A stretch of DNA of 64,000 nt from Aaosphaeria pasadenensis (Eukaryota > Ascomycota > Dothideomycetes > Pleosporales): contig JAKLMB010000002.1 in NCBI GenBank assembly GCA_022813625.1, positions 372,001 through 436,000 of the forward strand, given 5' to 3'. Every line of letters begins with the position of its first letter. Within the stretch, counting starts at the first letter, position 1. Under the pieces are notes generated by a model. The model was given only the letters and a program-made list of their open reading frames with translations. It had not been told where the DNA came from and ran no database searches. Shown piece by piece: positions 59,565-64,000 of this stretch. A program made the position numbers and the translations under genes.

Positions 59565-62387
59565 ATGCTTGCTCAACCTCAGGCCGCCAATCTCTCTAAG
59601 ACGATCTACACACTGTCAGCGTGCTCATATTTACATACATTGAATGAACACTACACTACGCCTGAGGTAGCGCTAAAGAAGATGGATGGTACAACCAAGA
59701 ACAGCAAAATGTTCTCCTTCCGATCTATCTTTGGAGGTAGAAAGAAGGCAGAAAGGGGACAAGCAGAAGTCACTTCGCAACAGACAGAGCCATATATGAA
59801 TGATAGGACGGTGCCGGCTTTTACGCAGGAACACCAACGACCTGATGTACTGTCAACTGATTCCACGAATTTGGCAAGATATGATCTTGCGAGGCCAAGG
59901 GGAACTCGATGGAGCAAGAGCAACTTAGATCCTGGTTCATCTTGGTCTGGGACCCAACAACACAATCAATCCTCATCCGGCTTGCCGGTGCATGATTCAA
60001 CTCTCATTCCAGTACCTGCACGCGGGGACATGGCATCAAACGACCAGATGATAAGGCATGGGTCATATCACCAACCTAGATCTTGGAATGAAGCTCAGTG
60101 CCAAAGTAACGAAATCCCTGCTGCTCAGTCGATCCTTGACAGAGGCATATCCGAAGCCTCGAGTAGCCTTAATGCCCAGAGGGTACATATGTCTCATTCG
60201 AACGAGTATACAGAACCCTGGGAGGCTCCATGCAAAGCATACCAAGACATGAATTCCGGACATGAGTGCCGCCTCGCCTATATTAGCAGATGCAGTTACT
60301 TTGGTTGCAGTTTCTGTCTGTTATTATCGTATATTGTAAAGGAACTGAAGATAACGACCAATCTCGTACTGTTTCGGTACGGGGAAGACCAATCTGTTTT
60401 GAGAGTGAAGTGTCAAAGCATGGATTACAGTATGTCTACCTCTGCTTGGAATCTCGAGATTTTCAGAGGAAACCTGCGTAAGGCTTTCGGCTTCTTGTTG
60501 AGATTTTACAACGCTCACAAATGCCTTTTACAGGAGACGGCAAGAACAATGCTATGCTCCCAATCAGTATCACAGCGGGAATTACCATTGATCCTTGGTT
60601 TTCATGGTTTGATTCGCGTCCCTTTGTTGCTAAAGACAGTTCGAATCAAGATTGTTTATCTAGGGTGAATATCTGGCTCCAAAACTGTCTGAAGAATCAT
60701 GAGATCTGCTCAGAGACACCTTCGGAAGGAAAGCTTCCTAAGCGCATCATCGACGTCGGAGACCAGAACACCAATCCTCGCCTCCGGGAATTCGCATCGA
60801 TAGATGAAACTAAAGATAGAGCTTATGTCGCATTAAGCCACTGCTGGGGCACATTTTAGACCTACCGGACTGAAAAGAGTTCCATTTCGGCGAGAATGAC
60901 CTGCATGGAGTGGACCGATATTCCCCGGACTTTCCAAGATGCAATTATCGTCACCCGTTCACTAGGTATTCGCTTCATTTGGATTGACTCCCTAGCCATC
61001 GTCCAGGATGATCTGGATGACTGGGCAGAAGAGTCGGCCAAAATGTGCGACATCTACGCTAATGCAACATTGACCATTGCTGCTGCTGCAGCTCAGGACG
61101 ATACGGAAGGATTTCTAAAGGTTAGAGAATATACGAGTAACGTACTGGCTGTTCATACAAACGGGAGTGAACTGCTCTGTTACCGCAATGATATTCATCG
61201 AGATCTGTCAGAGCCCGGTCCTTTAATCAAGCGTGCCTGGGTAAGTCACGTCTTTACAACAAGTCTGCGTATGTATTCTTTCCCTCCCATCTAATGCATA
61301 GCAGGTTTTCCAAGAGCGCCTTCTGTCTCCACGAGTGCTGTATTACGAGAAGCACGAGATGATCTGGGAATGTAGAAACACTGTGCAATGCGAGTGCGGC
61401 TCAGATCTCGACCTCAGCAGCTACAGGCAGACACACATTAACCCAGGTGGAGCTAACGAAGTCAAGAGCTGCACTTCCCTTGAAGTGCGCAATCTCACCA
61501 GACCAGAGGTGGCAGACAGCACTACGTTTGCGTGGTGGCGCACGGCTATAGTGCAGAACTACACTTCCCTCCACTTGACGCGAAACACAGACCGCCTCCC
61601 TGCCCTCTCAGGACTCGCAAAGACCATTCTCAGAAAGACACAAGATGCATACCTCGCCGGCCTCTGGAGATCCGATCTTCTCAACGGTCTCCTATGGAAA
61701 GCCAACAACGTCGGTCCGATGTTCGAGCCCTCGACCTACATTGCCCCAAGCTGGTCCTGGGCCTCTGTCCGAAGCTCAGTTGCATACAACTGGTTCGATC
61801 CGACAGTCTCCCTAATGCATCTCAACTCGTGCTCCGTACAACCTGCAACTCTCGATCCTCTAGGCATTGTCAGATCAGGAGGTCACCTTACCTTAGATTG
61901 CCCCCTAATCCCCAACTTTAATCCCCAAACTGGCTTTGCAAGCAAGCTCATGGCGGGTCTAAGACCAGGCATGCCACTTATACGTAACCACAAGTTCGAT
62001 GGCGGCGCCGAACTCGACACCTTCATCGAGGAAGTTCCGTTCTACTGCCCCAAATCCCCCGAGAAGACCACGACAGTGATGCGGTCGGACATTTCAGTTG
62101 ATCAGGTCGATTTGTTCCAGGTACACTACCTCGACCTAGCCATCCTCGCCGCCAACATCGACGACAGACTGAAGCTACTCAGAGTAGTAGGGTTGCTGCT
62201 GAGTAAATCACAAGATGATAAGAAGTGCTTCCAGCGCGTAGGAATAGCAGTCATCTGGACCAGGAGCGATCTCGTGGTTGACGAGTATCACGGACCCGGG
62301 CTTTGGGAGCGTAGAGATCAGAGGAGCAGGGAAGCGCTCGTCATGGATTTCTTCAAGCCTTTTAGAAGAGATCTTACAATTATATAA
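59565..62387 (+). pseudogene. HET-domain (heterokaryon incompatibility) gene interrupted by an in-frame stop
   Basis: HET-domain proteins mediate non-self recognition and cell death after fusion of unlike fungal strains. Model: exons 59565..60477, 60534..61240 and 61305..62387, with introns of 56 and 64 bp; the phases close. The HET core is clear: RAYVALSHCWG, DIPRTFQDAIIVTRSLGIRF followed by IWIDSLAIVQDD, SAKMCDIYANATLTIAA, and RAWVFQERLLSPRVLYY across the second intron. A TAG at 60857..60859 falls five bases after HCWG, in the same frame as the following ISARMT...DIPRTF block. The N-terminal ~270 residues are disordered, with FSFRSIFGGRKKAERG near residue 50. The start is uncertain (59565 or the ATG at 59682). 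Without readthrough, only a truncated product lacking most of the HET domain is possible. Confidence 0.72.
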
Positions 62388-63119
62388 AGGGACTGGGCCG
62401 GAGTGCACTGAAGGGTAGCTCTACAGTTTCATAGCACTGGGTACCTTCACGATCTACAAACATGCTGTGTCCCCCCCAGGCATGTTGGAGCACTCTGTTT
62501 ATTTCAGGAGAGTGACAGAATGTAGCGCAAGCAGTATATTCTCGCAAGCACACAAAGTAGTCAACCCTACAGTAATTTGTAGCTCTCACACAGACCCTCC
62601 TTGTGATGTTGTTTGAATGGCCTTGATATCACCCACCACAATCCGGGTAGTGTCTATTGTCACTGTGTGTGATCTCTAATTCCTGGTCAATGCATAGTCT
62701 ATCTGAGTTGCAGCTCGGGCACATTTTTTAACCACCGTGGCCTTCTTTGCATCTTACTCTCCTCATAGCATAGCGGGATGGAACGAGGCTGTTTGCAATA
62801 TGCAGGTACCAGGGAAAGCACGAGGAAAATTGAACACAGGCAGACCAGGAACTCCGGGAGAGTGTGTATGAGAGATTGCGGGCCTTGTATACCGACTGAC
62901 TGCACGAGAAGAATTGATGCGGGAAGGTTAACTGCCTAGGTACCTGCCTTGCCTACTGACTGGTGGGTCAGCCTGTGATGTTTCCTCTACTATAGAAGCG
63001 TATATGCGCGGCATCGTGAAAATCATCAATACTGTGTGCTGTGTACTGCTTCAACTACACTGTGTACCTGTCGTAAGCCAGACAGTGAGCCAGAGTCCTA
63101 CTTCCTTCCCCGTTTACCA
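62388..63119. other. Interval without recognised features
   Basis: 0.7 kb downstream of the HET gene; only short frames are present and nothing was recognised. Confidence 0.4.
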
Positions 63120-63440
63120 GGCAGCGCGTTTGCGTCCCGGCCAGGTCACACCGCACCTTCACTTACCCTCCTCACCTTACTACTAAAACCACCAATATCG
63201 GTGTATATATACTACTTGATTTAGACCACCTTTCGTACTAGTTACACTCGAGTGTAGCTAGTACAGGCAGGATGGCGCGGTGGACAACAAAAGGTTTGTA
63301 TAAAATATTTCCTTTACTTTCAATTCCCCCTTCACATTATTCCCCAACAACAACAACAAATGGTGCGATTCGAGTACCGATCAGGGCACATTGTGTCTAA
63401 CAATCTTTTTTTTGCAATTTTTTTTTGCTTTGGGTTAGGG
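63120..63440 (+). mobile_element. Candidate tRNA-promoter-derived (SINE-like) element, copy 2
   Basis: An A-box-like TGGCGCGGTGGA at 63273..63284 and a B-box-like GGTGCGATTCG at 63362..63372 lie 89 bp apart. They are followed by T8 (63406-63413), GCAA and T9 (63418-63426), then GCTT. GTATATATACTA lies 70 bp upstream of the A box and AAAGGTTTGTAT just after it. Landmarks, order, orientation and spacing match copy 1, 5.1 kb away on the other side of the HET gene, although most intervening bases differ. Confidence 0.5.
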
Positions 63441-64000
63441 CGCGCTGGGGAGGGACTCGGCGCGCTGGAGCTGGGATGAACACGCGGGGGCAAGTGAAGG
63501 TGCAGTGGGCGGGAGGATGTGCTGTGGTATTGCGTTCTCTTTTATTTTTTGCTGATGCTGTCTTTGTAGACGAATAGAGAGGGTGTGTGTATACAGTCAA
63601 TGTCTATAGTTCCGAAATCAGAAGGCATCATCGTGTACCCAGTAGCTGAGTGCTTCAGTAAGTCTGACCACGCCACGACCTTCCCCAATTCGCCCTTGAC
63701 ATGGACTCACTTTCTTCGGAGAGCTACCTACTGCTTTACCTCATCAAGAACATAGTAGACAAGAGACATTCATTATACTAGGGGGACTTAAAGAGCAGCT
63801 TCACTGCCAGCAACTCTAAGCACGAGGAACGGCAAGTGAACATGGCTCCGCTTCTCGCAAAAGCAATTGGGACATTGCGGGGAACAATTACATATTGACA
63901 GCACAGGCATCTGGTGCATACATGAGAGCATCCACAACTTCGAACATCTCTACCCTGGAACATGATAAAGGTCACGACAACCGAGTGTATCCATCATGAC
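63441..64000. other. Window end without recognised features
   Basis: 560 bp; short frames on both strands, none supportable. Confidence 0.4.

Noticed and set aside
60851..60859. ACATTTTAG as a 3' splice acceptor that would remove the HET stop codon
   Set aside because: Any such intron would delete the conserved HCWG block just upstream, and no matching donor preserves the frame.
63431..63440. GGGTTAGGG resembling telomeric repeat near the right end
   Set aside because: A single partial unit with no array; expected by chance, and it does not show that the window is telomeric.

Overview
The window is nuclear DNA of a filamentous ascomycete (Pezizomycotina). Genes are compact and split by many short GT-AG introns, mostly 47-80 bp with CTAAC/CTGAC-like branch sites. 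The proteins are of Pezizomycotina type (fungal INSIG, Sts1/Cut8, DUF7918-type proteins, a HET-domain protein), and many intergenic gaps are only 300-600 bp. A Dothideomycete would fit, but I cannot prove the class from sequence alone. Exon boundaries below come from splice signals, reading-frame continuity and family knowledge; no alignment was run.

Positions 1 to about 51,100 are a housekeeping block. In order: the 3' end of alanine-glyoxylate aminotransferase (AGX1); ELP1 (Elongator, minus); a COX VIIc/Cox8-type cytochrome oxidase subunit (minus) divergent from the exosome helicase MTR4; STS1/Cut8, the nuclear proteasome tether; three tandem paralogous DUF7918-type genes (13.2-17.7 kb); mitoribosomal RSM25/mS23 (minus) divergent from a PPR protein; INSIG (minus); eIF2-gamma GCD11 (minus) divergent from ribosome-biogenesis factor YTM1; TRM112 (minus); a Rad60/Esc2-type SUMO-like protein (minus) divergent from LSM6; a 1,871-residue RhoGEF-BAR-SH3 protein (minus); telomerase reverse transcriptase TERT (11 exons); and a TBC-domain protein.

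From about 51.1 kb to the end the character changes. Genes become sparse and the DNA holds decayed tandem exon-intron modules (53.5-54.7 kb), one three-exon gene I do not recognise (55.7-56.8 kb), a degenerate 53/66-bp minisatellite (57.1-57.9 kb), and a HET-domain gene with an in-frame stop inside its core. That gene is flanked by two diverged copies of an element carrying Pol III A-box and B-box-like sequences. This looks like an accessory segment next to a conserved block.

The most interesting features are these: the DUF7918 triplication, in which all three copies keep the same five-exon, phase 1-2-1-0 layout and end in a SUMO-interaction-like hydrophobic/acidic tail; a five-codon uORF whose stop overlaps the TERT start codon; two stop-free, multiple-of-three introns in TERT; a TBC domain that has lost its glutamine finger; and the repeat-flanked, stop-interrupted HET gene.
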